Notes under the pieces: model-generated
Databases searched by the model: none
What the model saw: the letters and a program-made list of their open reading frames with translations, nothing else
Told to the model about the DNA's origin: nothing
Origin: Botryococcus braunii
Taxonomy: Eukaryota > Chlorophyta > Trebouxiophyceae
Direction of reading: 5' to 3'
Length of the DNA: 20,000 nucleotides
NCBI GenBank assembly: GCA_002005505.1
Contig: KV908572.1
Location: forward strand, 45,001 to 65,000
In this document: piece after piece, positions 1 to 7,767 of the stretch
Numbering within the stretch: the first letter of the stretch is position 1
Layout of the letters: the number at the start of each line of letters is the position of its first letter
Made by a program: the position numbers and the translations under genes

Positions 1-226
1 CCGTGGAAGAAGAAGAGGGAGCCGTCAAAGGCACGAATGAGGGGATCGCCCTTCACGTCCTTTCCATCGCCCTTTCCACCGCCCTTTCCATCGCCCTTTC
101 CATCGCCCTTTCCATCGCCCTTTCCACCGCCGCTTCCACCGCCGCTTCCACCGCTCCTCAATGCCGAAACAGTGGTAGCATCAGCAGCTGTAACTAAACC
201 TGCACTTTCCTCAGCTTCTAGGCCGC
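1..226 (-). CDS. Internal exon (partial): Gly-rich linker and start of a VWD/root-cap-like domain
   Basis: Seen: a pyrimidine-rich stretch ends in TTGCACAG at 227, followed by a frame open for 226 nt to the window edge. Phase matches exon 1 (one base carried over). The translation starts with a non-repetitive acidic part (about 25 residues, containing LEAEESAG and VTAADATTVS). It continues into GGGS, then GDGK/GGGK tetrapeptides encoded by a 12-bp minisatellite (about 45-165), and ends in DVKGDPLIRAFDG followed by SLFFFHG. Known: GDPH-x-x-x-FDG-x-x-F-x-F is the opening motif of von Willebrand type D domains, and plant root-cap/LEA-like proteins have DPRF-x-GGDG-x-x-FYFHG. Inferred: secreted protein with a flexible Gly linker before such a domain. 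The family is not fixed because the exon is cut at position 1. Confidence 0.55.
45..165. repeat. 12-bp minisatellite coding for Gly-rich tetrapeptides
   Basis: About ten tandem units of CCCTTTCCATCG, grading into CGCTTCCACCGC-type units. On the minus strand these encode GDGK, GGGK and GGGS within the host exon at 1-226. Unit length is a multiple of three, so copy-number changes keep the frame. Confidence 0.85.
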
Positions 227-326
227 CTGTGCAACCAAAACACCCCCTGTTTCAGAAAAATCCATATTATATATAGCATGATTTAGGTGAAAATAAAGTA
301 GTATAAAGAAATATATTTAGTGTAAA

Positions 327-865
327 TGTCTGCCGGACAACATTCCACTATCGCATCTCATATTGCAAGTTCAATAGTGCTAACTTCCCATCCATTCATA
401 TACTCTTTTTTGCTGGACTGAACTTGATTTTTGAGACTTTGCAACCACAGGGTTTGCTAATTGTATAAGATTGCTAGAGAAGCATGTTTCCCCAAGTTTG
501 TGAAAGTGCCTCATGAGGGTGCAAAGGGGTCATCAAATCTCCTCATTATCAGTCGTTTGTAATGACGAAATCGTGGGATCAGCAGCAGTAGCTATAAATT
601 CTTTCTGTGAGGGCTCGGATATGTAAGTCTCGCGTTTCAGGTCATCTGTGCAAGCAAAAGACTCCCTGTTTGTCTGCCGGATAACATTCCACTATCCCAA
701 CTTTTGTGGCAAGCACAACTGGATGGTGGGTTTTTTTTGTGCAACTGAACTTGGTTTTCCTGACTTTGCAACGACAGTGTTTGCCAAATTGCTACAAGAG
801 AAGCTTGTTACAACAAGTTTGTAAACTGTGTGAGGGTGTAAAAGGAGGGACCCACCTTGTGCAGA
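327..865 (-). repeat. Tandem duplication of intron/exon sequence (about 345-bp period)
   Basis: The block 327-545 and the block 672-865 share long stretches in the same order: GTCTGCCGGA(C/T)AACATTCCACTATC, then ACTGAACTTG, then GACTTTGCAAC and CTGTTTG-type segments ending near the splice donor. Likewise about 186-260 matches about 582-676 (CTGTGCAA(C/G)CAAAA...CTCCCTGTTT). The left copy has about 67 extra A/T-rich bases (260-327) with TATATATA. Divergence is considerable, so the duplication is old. Confidence 0.7.
533..645 (-). pseudogene. Duplicated, decayed copy of the internal exon inside intron 1
   Basis: Seen: downstream of a second good acceptor (CTTTTGCTTGCACAG at 646) in the same phase, the frame reads DDLKRETYISEPSQKEF, then ATAADPTISS and a stop (TGA 535-533). 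It aligns with the start of the exon at 226 (shared acceptor context and the TAADxT motif). Flanking intron sequence is duplicated too: about 327-545 matches about 672-865. At the place where exon 1 has its GTGGGT donor, this copy has no GT. Inferred: a tandem duplication of exon plus intron whose copy lost its donor. It is either skipped (giving the 629-bp intron) or retained as an alternative terminal exon with an early stop. Confidence 0.45.
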
Positions 866-931
866 AGCCACATTGGCGGCGAGAAGCATGCCCAGCACCA
901 CCAGCATCAAAGGGGAGTTTCTCTTTGACAT
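856..931 (-). CDS. Exon 1 of a secreted-protein gene (signal peptide)
   Basis: Seen: an ATG at 931-929 with A at -3 opens a 25-codon segment, MSKRNSPLMLVVLGMLLAAN then VASAQ. It has a short basic n-region, a hydrophobic core and a small-residue cleavage site (ASA before Q), a textbook secretory signal peptide. Directly after codon 25 plus one base comes CAAG|GTGGGT, a strong 5' splice donor at 856/855, so the exon ends in phase 1. An acceptor of matching phase lies at 227/226. Inferred: this is the first coding exon of an extracellular or cell-wall protein. An upstream out-of-frame ATG lies a few bases 5'. The product is not identified because the rest of the gene lies beyond position 1. No transcript evidence is available. 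Confidence 0.6.
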
Positions 932-2430
932 CTTTTCGACCTGCCCGAGCACATGTCACGAAGTTTTTCTGTGTTTGCATTCAGTACAAGCTACGCAACG
1001 GAACGCCCACATCAGGGTGCTAGAGTCGAATTACAGGACTGCAACTTAAATTGGTTTACGAGAAGTTTTAAAAAGAATACAAGGGTTGTCTTTAGGAGTT
1101 CGCCGCAGGTTTAGCTGCAGGCTCCTTTAATACCTGCGATACTGTATCCGATATTCTAACATGTTAACACTTCTGCTGGATTTTTTTTTCATGGAAAGAT
1201 AATGGATGACGGAGAAAGGTCTGACAAATCATTTCAGGAACTCGAACACTCGTCTACTCTCCAGTGACTTGATTTAGTCCGGCGCCGTGTGTATAGCGTT
1301 CCTATGCTGGTCAAAGGTTTCTTGCACTCTTTGAAACACGAAATACAAGAAATTGTAATAAGTTAATAAATCACCCACATATATCACCTGCATGCTTCAC
1401 TAATCAAGGGTTGGTGGACCCGGGAAGGAGTGCAAGAGGGGCAAGATTCCTGCGGTAAAGATCGGAAGAGGATGAAAACAGGACACCAAGCAACAGACAT
1501 CTCTTTCAGGGGCTACCTGTGGAATGCAGATATCGAGGACGACAGAATCGTGAACGATGAACAATGCTAACAGGGAGCTTTGGCTTTGAGGTTACGTTGA
1601 CAAAGCTTAAACTTCTGTGAACTGGGAACTGCCTAATGTCACTTGACACGGAGGTTGTTTTCTGGTCTATATAGTGCCTGTGCTGTGGTACAATTGTACG
1701 AAATGTATGCGTGTGGAACGCCGATAGGAGGGAGCACAACGGACGATCGCAACGGCCGATGGGGAGCTCCGACAAGGGGTGACGATTACTGGACCGGAGC
1801 GTCAGGGTTTTGGACCTTTCCCCACATTTTCATACCTTTTCACGGTGGGTTACCAACTTAAGGGGCTGAACCAAGTTTTAGGCCTTTCCTTGTTGTTCCT
1901 TTTGGGGGGTTTTATTTTTGGGGCAGACTTACCCTTCCATTGTGTTGGACGAGGGTACAGCGTCAGCTGCTGGTACTAGCACTGGTTCTGGTACCAGCGG
2001 TACCGGTACTACGCACTGGTACCGGTGGTACCGCGGCCGCTGCAACTTCGCGATCACGCCGTGACACCATATCAGTGATTAGCATCACGCTCCTGTGTGG
2101 ACGCTGCAGCAAATGGCAACCTTTCCAGCCGTTCCGGACGGGAACTGTGCCGGCCAAACGGCTGCCGGATGTGACGATGTGAAGTATGGGCGTGGCACCC
2201 GGCTCCCGCAAACAAAGTGTACAGAGGGGAATGCACTTCTGTCCACATCGGCTCAAGAAGACACTTGGAAAAAACACGTTTTCTTGAAATGTGTCAAGCA
2301 TGAGATTCCTGTGCTGTAATTTTCTCATAGAAGAGTACCGAAGACGGCGGCAGGGAATTCCAGTCGGATGACTCGCTGTTGTGTTTGGTATCAGTACAGA
2401 ACGGAATCCGAAGATTAAAGTTGGAATTAG
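932..2430. other. Intergenic stretch without a supported gene
   Basis: No open frame here shows a recognisable domain. It should contain the promoter of the minus-strand secreted-protein gene. A CCAAT (minus, about 1053) and an A/T-rich TTTTTAAAA (about 1066-1074) lie 120-145 bp upstream of its ATG, but neither is decisive. At 1970-2040 there is a cluster of GGTACC/CTGGTACCAG palindromes ending in a GCGGCCGC. A plus-strand frame through it, after a TTTTTGGGGCAG at 1925, gives a GTSTGSGTSGTGT low-complexity peptide of about 45 residues. It is too weak to call an exon. Confidence 0.5.
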
Positions 2431-2712
2431 TGAGCTAGACGGCTCCCTGCCGTCCCAAGGCCTTCGGCCTTGGCGTCCTTTGGGATCCCATAAATGGATC
2501 CTTTAGGACAGGCGTCCAGTAGGATCCTACTTATGGGACCCTTTGGACTAGTCCGATAACCCCTCCTGAGTTTCAGGACATGCACGCCAGCTGTCCGCCA
2601 GCTGGAGAGATGCTTCAAGACTAGGCCATGGCCACGTCAGCCTTGGATTCGCTGATCGATCGCACCCTCGAGATCGTGGTTCCACAATCTCGCTGGTACC
2701 CACAGCACAACA
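2431..2712 (-). repeat. Proposed 3' LTR of gypsy-2
   Basis: On the minus strand a polypurine tract GTGGGGAGGGA (2723-2713) is followed at once by TGTTGTGCTG. A TG...CA element of 282 bp would end in CTAGCTCA at 2431. The part nearest its 3' end is rich in palindromes: an 8-bp stem hairpin CCAAGGCC-TTC-GGCCTTGG at 2455-2473, and AGTAGGATCCTACT at 2518-2531. A second LTR for comparison is not in the window, so the 3' limit is a guess. Confidence 0.4.
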
Positions 2713-2723
2713 TCCCTCCCCAC
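2713..2723 (-). promoter_or_regulatory. Polypurine tract of gypsy-2
   Basis: GTGGGGAGGGA on the minus strand, directly before TGTTG. This is the expected site for plus-strand priming during reverse transcription. Confidence 0.5.
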
Positions 2724-3269
2724 TTAAGCAGTTGCCCTCCTGGCAACTCCAGTGGCACTTTCTGGCGGTGGGAGACCACCAGAGACCAACCCAACGGTCG
2801 CACCGTTGTCAGCGTATCCCGTACGCTCGATCTCGCCATGAGCTTCCCAAAGGCTAACGCATTGCTTGCTACCTGCCATTGACAGCCACAAGCCCCCCAA
2901 TGCACAAGAACCCAGATTAATGCCCAAGAAACTGGAGACTCTGCTCCAGCCACAGTGGCCAAGCCGAATGATGGTGGGTCAGGCGCTAGGAGCGAGGCGG
3001 CCAGCATGACCCTGATTTCAGGCGGTACTATACCTCCGTTAATGCCCCCAGCACACATTCGCAAGACCGGTCCAGCCCACGAGCGAGACAACACAAAGGC
3101 TTTTCTAGGGCGTCGCAGGGCGTCCCCCGCGTTGGGACGCCAGGCTACAAGAGCACCCCGCAATTGCCGGACAAGTGGGTATGGGTATACAAACTACACA
3201 CTTGCAATCTGACACCCGCATTTCGTTCATTCTCACAGTGTTCATCGTTTGACAGGCATGACACACTGT
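2713..3269 (-). other. gypsy-2 3' untranslated region
   Basis: The 557 bp between the pol stop and the polypurine tract. Its length is close to that of the corresponding region of gypsy-1 (about 570 bp). Long open frames exist on both strands here: a minus frame of 180 codons, and a plus frame of 194 codons broken by one TGA at 2880. None shows a recognisable domain, so I treat it as non-coding. Confidence 0.45.
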
Positions 3270-4254
3270 CTACCGTTGAGGTTTGGATTTTGCACGCACA
3301 GGTTTTCTACCCCTGCTCTGCGTATGGGCTCTTGGCTGACCCCAATATTCATTCACCAAATCCTCGCAATGCTCGAGAAGGGCTTCAGCTGGCTCCCAGC
3401 TATTGTGCTCTTGTGAGTATCCTTTCCAATGGACAAGGAACTCCAGTTGAGCACCCCGAAGTCGATCCCCTAAAATCGTTTCCACCTCATACTGAGGTTC
3501 GCCATTGACAATCTCAGGCATGGGGGGAGGTTTTACACGCCCCCCCTGCACATAAGTATTGAGCAACGACACATGGAAGACATTATGCCAATTCAGGGTT
3601 TCAGGGAGAGACAGCCGATACGCGACCTCGTTCACCTTCTCCGTCACCACAAAAGGCCCCATCCACCGTGGCAAGAGTTTCTTCCCAATCACACTCTTTG
3701 GCCGAGCATACCTCGTTGAGAGCAACACATGCTCCCCAACTTCAAACGAGATTGGAGACCTGCGCGCATCGACGTAGGCCTTCTGCCGGCTCACTGCTGC
3801 GTCCAGGCACTCCTTGGCCCGCTTCCACAGCTCTTGCATTCTGCGCTCAACCCCTTGTGCTTGAGGAACCTTGCTCACAAAGTCTGGGTGCCCAGGCACC
3901 CGCGGGTGCTTGCCATACACTAAGAAGAATGGCGTACACTTCATGGAGTCATGCCAGGCATTATTAATTGCAAATTCGCACATGGGCAAGTGTAAGTTCC
4001 AATCTTTCCCATCTGGTGCAACATAGTGCCTCAACACATCCTCCACCACCCGGTTCGCCCGCTCAGTCTGGCCGTCGGTTTGCGGATGATACGCCGACGA
4101 GAAAGACTGAGTGATTTTAAGCAATTTACACAAGTCCACAAAGAATTTACCCGTGAACCGGGGGTCTCTGTCAGACACAATGGTCTTAGGCATGCCAAAA
4201 TCCTTAAACACATTGTTGAGAAACAACCTTGCAGCACCCGCTGCCGTAACTCTT
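3270..4254 (-). pseudogene. pol: gypsy-2 pol remnant: integrase C-terminal half and chromodomain
   Basis: About 327 residues of retroelement integrase. The first codons of the open frame (4289-4255) belong to the neighbouring LTR, so there is no native start. Visible: the second and third residues of the DDE triad (Asp in VSDRDPRF, Glu in HPQTDGQTERAN), the GPY/F module (LLPRWMGPFVV), the HNVFHVSLL signature typical of chromoviruses, and a C-terminal chromodomain with YEVE...FLVHWKGY...SWEP, ending in a basic tail. Known: chromodomains steer integration to marked heterochromatin. The zinc-binding HHCC domain and the first catalytic Asp are missing, so the fragment cannot act as integrase. The remaining frame has no internal stop, suggesting a not very old truncation. 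Confidence 0.9.
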
Positions 4255-4895
4255 ACATTTAGGTTATGGGTGTGAAGACCTGCAAGCACGAGCGGAGCGA
4301 GTGATCAGTTGCTTTAGTTGGCTGGGCCGTTCTTATGGCGGCCTTGCGCCAGACGAAACACACTTGCTGTCGTCACACATGTATCAGTCATTGATAGTGC
4401 TAGGCAAGTCGTTACATTGAGAGTCTTCTTATGCTAATGCAATTGAGCCTCCATAACATAAATCCTTGCATGCGCTAACAAATATCTTGCATGATACTTG
4501 TCTCCCTGATCTTCACTCATAGGTATGACACCCGCAACCGATGAAGATACAGATGTTCAACAATTAAGTTATAGCAAGCAAGTAACTTGTCCATGCATGT
4601 CTTAACATGTCTACCTAGGCCAATCGGCCTTGCCTGCAAGCACGAGCGGAGCGAGTGATCAGTTGCTTTAGTTGGCTGGGCCGTTCTTATGGCGGCCTTG
4701 CGCCAGACGAAACACACTTGCTGTCTTCACACATGTATCAGTCATTGATAGTGCTAGGCAAGTGACATTCGACTCCACTGCTTGCTTCTCAAATACCAGC
4801 GTTGCAAGATCACGCGTTGATCTGGCAACCACGTGCAAATACCGTACGACACTATTTATAACATGAGCTTGTGTTTAACCACACTTCTCTGTGAT
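4255..4895 (-). repeat. Truncated LTR of the copia-1 family (LTR-a)
   Basis: It matches the two copia-1 LTRs from TTACATTTAGGTTATGGG through GATCACGCGTTGATCTGGCAACCACGTGC and up to CTTCTCTGTGAT. It lacks the last 165 bp or so (the U3 start in minus orientation). A 16-bp stretch without match separates it from the full LTR at 4912. It carries its own variants (CCGTTCTTATGGCGGCC instead of CAGTCCGTGTGACGGCC) in both of its internal repeats. It may be a relic of another copy or of unequal recombination between LTRs. Confidence 0.8.
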
Positions 4896-4911
4896 GAATA
4901 GTTATATTTCT

Positions 4912-5660
4912 TACATGTAGGTTATGGGCTGAAGACCTGCAAGCACGAGCAGAGCGAGTGATCAGTTGTCTTAGTTGGCTAGGCAGTCCGTGTGACGGCC
5001 TTACGCCATAAGCAAAACACTTGCTGTCTTCACACATGCATCAATCATTGATAGTGCTAGGCAAGTCGTTACATTTAGAGTCTTCTTATGCTAACGCAAT
5101 TGAGCCTCCATAACATATATCCTTGCATACACTAACTAATATCTTGCACGACACTTGTCTCCCTGATCTTCACTCATAGGTATGACACCCACAACCGATG
5201 AAGATACAGATGTTCAACAATTAAGTTATAGTAAGCAAGTAACTTGTCCATGCATGTCTTAACATGTCTTACTAGGCCAATCGGCCTTACCTGCAAGCAC
5301 GAGCAGAGCGAGTGATCAGTTGTCTTAGTTGGCTAGGCAGTCCGTGTGACGGCCTTACGCCATAAGCAAAACACTTGCTGTCTTCATACATGCATCAATC
5401 ATTGATAGTGCTAGGCAAGTGACATTCAACTCCGCTGCTTGCCTTTCAAATACCAGCGTTGCAAGATCACGCGTTGATCTGGCAACCACGTGCGAATACC
5501 GTACGACACTATTCATAACATGACCTTGTGCTCAATTACACTTCTCTGTGATAATGGTCTCATGTATGCCTTTGTTCATGCCAATGTTTATCAGTTCCTT
5601 TTAAGAGTTCATGTCTGTTCAAGAGGAAGGCAATCTCACTATATGTCACAAAATGTAACA
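4912..5660 (-). repeat. 3' LTR of copia-1
   Basis: On the minus strand it begins TGTTACATTTTG next to the polypurine tract and ends ...AACCTACATGTA. It contains an internal direct duplication of 132 bp (4935-5066 and 5289-5420) differing at one base, and the hairpin AGGCC-AATC-GGCCT near 5275. Distinct from the 5' LTR by, for example, GCAGAGCG and TTGTCTTAG in both internal copies. Confidence 0.88.
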
Positions 5661-5672
5661 CTTCCCCTTGTC
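5661..5672 (-). promoter_or_regulatory. Polypurine tract of copia-1
   Basis: GACAAGGGGAAG on the minus strand, abutting the 3' LTR start TGTTACA and lying directly after the pol stop codon (TGA 5676-5674). Confidence 0.8.
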
Positions 5673-5673
5673 T

Positions 5674-7767
5674 TCACTCTTGATACAGAGTGATTAGACC
5701 TAGAGCATCGACATGTTTCCTGAACACGGGACCAACCAATGGCTTGGTCATCACATCTGCACGGTTCTTAGCTGATTCCACATATTGGATATCAACTTGG
5801 CACAACTTAATGGCCTCACGTGCGTAGTAGAATGCCACTGCGATATGCTTTGTGAACTTAGAGTTCACAGGGTTCCTAAGATTGTTGATGCACCCTTGGT
5901 TGTCAATGAAAATCTTAACATTCCAAGGTGGCTCTCCAATCTCCTCCAAGAAGGACCTCAGCCAGTTGGCCTCCTTGATGGCAAGGCTAGAAGCCATGAA
6001 CTCTGCCTCAACAGTTGAGGTAGCCACAGAGTTTTGCTTCTTGCTGGTCCATGACACAGCACCGCCAAAGACATAAAATACATACCCAGACGTAGAAAAT
6101 CTACTATCTAGGTCACCTGCAAAATCGGCATCTACATAACCCTCCAAGACTACACTGGAGTTGCCACCTAGTACAAGGACTTTGTCCTTCGTATCCCTAA
6201 GGTAGTGCAACACACGCATTGCTGCATTCCAATGGGCAGTGGTGGGATTACACCTATAGCGAGAGAGAACGCCGACAGCTTGTGCAATATCAGGTCGTGT
6301 TGTATTGGCTATATACAGCAGTGACCCAATAAGCTCACAATATCTATGACCTGGATCTAAGGGGACCCCAGCACCCGAACCATCACGCTCATCCTCTACG
6401 AAGGGCATCCGAGTAGGAACGAATCCCTTTTGCATGGGAGTGTCCACTACTCTTCCGCCATCACTCACACCGAACTTATCTAGCAGAGCCTCAATCTTTG
6501 GGATGCAGCTGATAGAAACTTGCCTATCCTGTTGGTTACGACGGACTTGGCAACCCAAAAAATCTTTGACCTCACCTAGATCATGGATGGTGAACTTGCT
6601 CTTTAGGAGCTCCTTGAACCACTCCACTAGGCTGAGATCTTTACATATGATGAGTAGATCATCCACATACACGAGAATAAACAGGGGCTTCTCTCCTGCT
6701 CTCTTTCTCACATATACACCAGCATCGCTTTTACAAGCAACAAAGCCCAGTGCGCACATCTCAGCATCCAGCTTCTTGTGCCATGCACGAGGGGATTGCT
6801 TCAACCCATAAAGGGCTTTGTTGAGCTTGCAAACGACGCGGGGATCACCATTCTCAAACCCAGGAGGCTGTGTTACGTAAACCTCCTCTTCTAAGTCTCC
6901 ATTCAAGAATGCCGTCTTGATGTCGACTTGATGGATTTCATAATCCCTCTGGGCAGCCACGCTCAGAATTACACGTCTAGCAGCAAAGCTACTAGTGGGA
7001 GCAAATACTTCATCAACATCTACTCCAGGAATTTGACGACATCCTTGGGCTACCAGGCGTGCTTTGAATCTAAGGACATTGCCAAAATTATCAACTTTGG
7101 CAGAATAGATCCAGTGCACTGGAATGACCTTCTTGCCCCATGGGCGCTCTACATACTCCATGGTGTCGTGAGCGTCCAATGAGTTCTTTTCCTCATTCAT
7201 AGCTTGCTCCCAGAAAGACCACTGGTCTGACTGTCGAGCCTCACGATAATTTCTGGGGACTGAAATTTTGCTGAATTTCACCCCAGGTTCCCCTTCATTG
7301 GGTGGCCTGTCTTCACATTGAAAGACATAAAATCTTTCTTCGGTGAATCCATCTCTCTCAGCCTCCTCCCCACACATCCTCACAGAGTGTTCTGTAGTAG
7401 GCACGTGTCTCTTGCACTCCTTGCCAGACTCACACCTGACAGTTGACAGTCGAGCACTGTGATCTTGTGACAATTGAGATGCTGGCATCTCTCTCTCTGG
7501 GCCCATGTGTGCTTCAGCACCTGGTGCTGTCTCCATTCTCTCACATGTGCTCTCAATTGCCAAGGGGATTGTCTCACTGACTTCCACTGACTCACTCTCG
7601 GGATGGGGTAAATGAGGGGCAGGATGCTCAGCAGGTACATCATGTTGTACCTTATGCTGTACATCCTGTTGTACCTTATTTTCAAGGATGGCTGAAGGCC
7701 CCATTTCCCCTTTTTTAAGGCACCCATGCTGGGAATTCACTTCCCCTGCTTCCTGACTCTCTTCTCT
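5674..7767 (-). CDS. pol: copia-1 pol, second part: reverse transcriptase and RNase H
   Basis: Frame open from just after a TAG (7770-7768) to the TGA at 5674. The first formal start is a GTG at 7740, and the segment probably continues the frame upstream rather than starting afresh. Numbering from 7740: an acidic hinge to about 130; reverse transcriptase about 200-440 with WIYSAKVDNFGNVLRFKARL, the first catalytic Asp in HQVDIKTAFLNG (about 273), YGLKQSPRAW, and YVDD at 358-361; RNase H about 530-680 with Asp537 (YVDADFAGD), Glu578 (STVEAEF), Asp613 (FIDNQG) and Asp662 (ADVMTK). All catalytic residues are present. Known: together they copy the RNA into DNA. It lies +1 relative to the upstream frame, with about 50 bp overlap, so it is expressed only by recoding or is cut off by a frameshift mutation. 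Confidence 0.93.
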   Translation of the reverse strand, partial: REESQEAGEVNSQHGCLKKGEMGPSAILENKVQQDVQHKVQHDVPAEHPAPHLPHPESESVEVSETIPLAIESTCERMETAPGAEAHMGPEREMPASQLSQDHSARLSTVRCESGKECKRHVPTTEHSVRMCGEEAERDGFTEERFYVFQCEDRPPNEGEPGVKFSKISVPRNYREARQSDQWSFWEQAMNEEKNSLDAHDTMEYVERPWGKKVIPVHWIYSAKVDNFGNVLRFKARLVAQGCRQIPGVDVDEVFAPTSSFAARRVILSVAAQRDYEIHQVDIKTAFLNGDLEEEVYVTQPPGFENGDPRVVCKLNKALYGLKQSPRAWHKKLDAEMCALGFVACKSDAGVYVRKRAGEKPLFILVYVDDLLIICKDLSLVEWFKELLKSKFTIHDLGEVKDFLGCQVRRNQQDRQVSISCIPKIEALLDKFGVSDGGRVVDTPMQKGFVPTRMPFVEDERDGSGAGVPLDPGHRYCELIGSLLYIANTTRPDIAQAVGVLSRYRCNPTTAHWNAAMRVLHYLRDTKDKVLVLGGNSSVVLEGYVDADFAGDLDSRFSTSGYVFYVFGGAVSWTSKKQNSVATSTVEAEFMASSLAIKEANWLRSFLEEIGEPPWNVKIFIDNQGCINNLRNPVNSKFTKHIAVAFYYAREAIKLCQVDIQYVESAKNRADVMTKPLVGPVFRKHVDALGLITLYQE

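Larger units (their letters stand above)
2431..4254 (-). mobile_element. gypsy-2: 5'-truncated Ty3/gypsy chromovirus
   Basis: Seen: the 3' part of pol (integrase from just before the second catalytic Asp through the chromodomain), a 557-bp 3' untranslated region, a polypurine tract and a proposed 3' LTR (2431-2712). Everything 5' of the integrase core is missing; the element stops where a copia-1-type LTR starts at about 4255. The proteins differ clearly from gypsy-1, so this is a separate family. No second LTR is present in the window, so the LTR limits rest on the polypurine tract and TG...CA ends only. Confidence 0.75.

Noticed and set aside
2621..3163. Minus-strand frame of 180 codons, and an overlapping plus-strand frame of 194 codons with one stop
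   Set aside because: Neither shows a domain. The region lies between the gypsy-2 pol stop and its polypurine tract or LTR, where non-coding sequence is expected.
4255..5660. Regularly spaced repeats as a CRISPR-like array
   Set aside because: They are parts of eukaryotic LTRs with 132-bp units, not short direct repeats with unique spacers.
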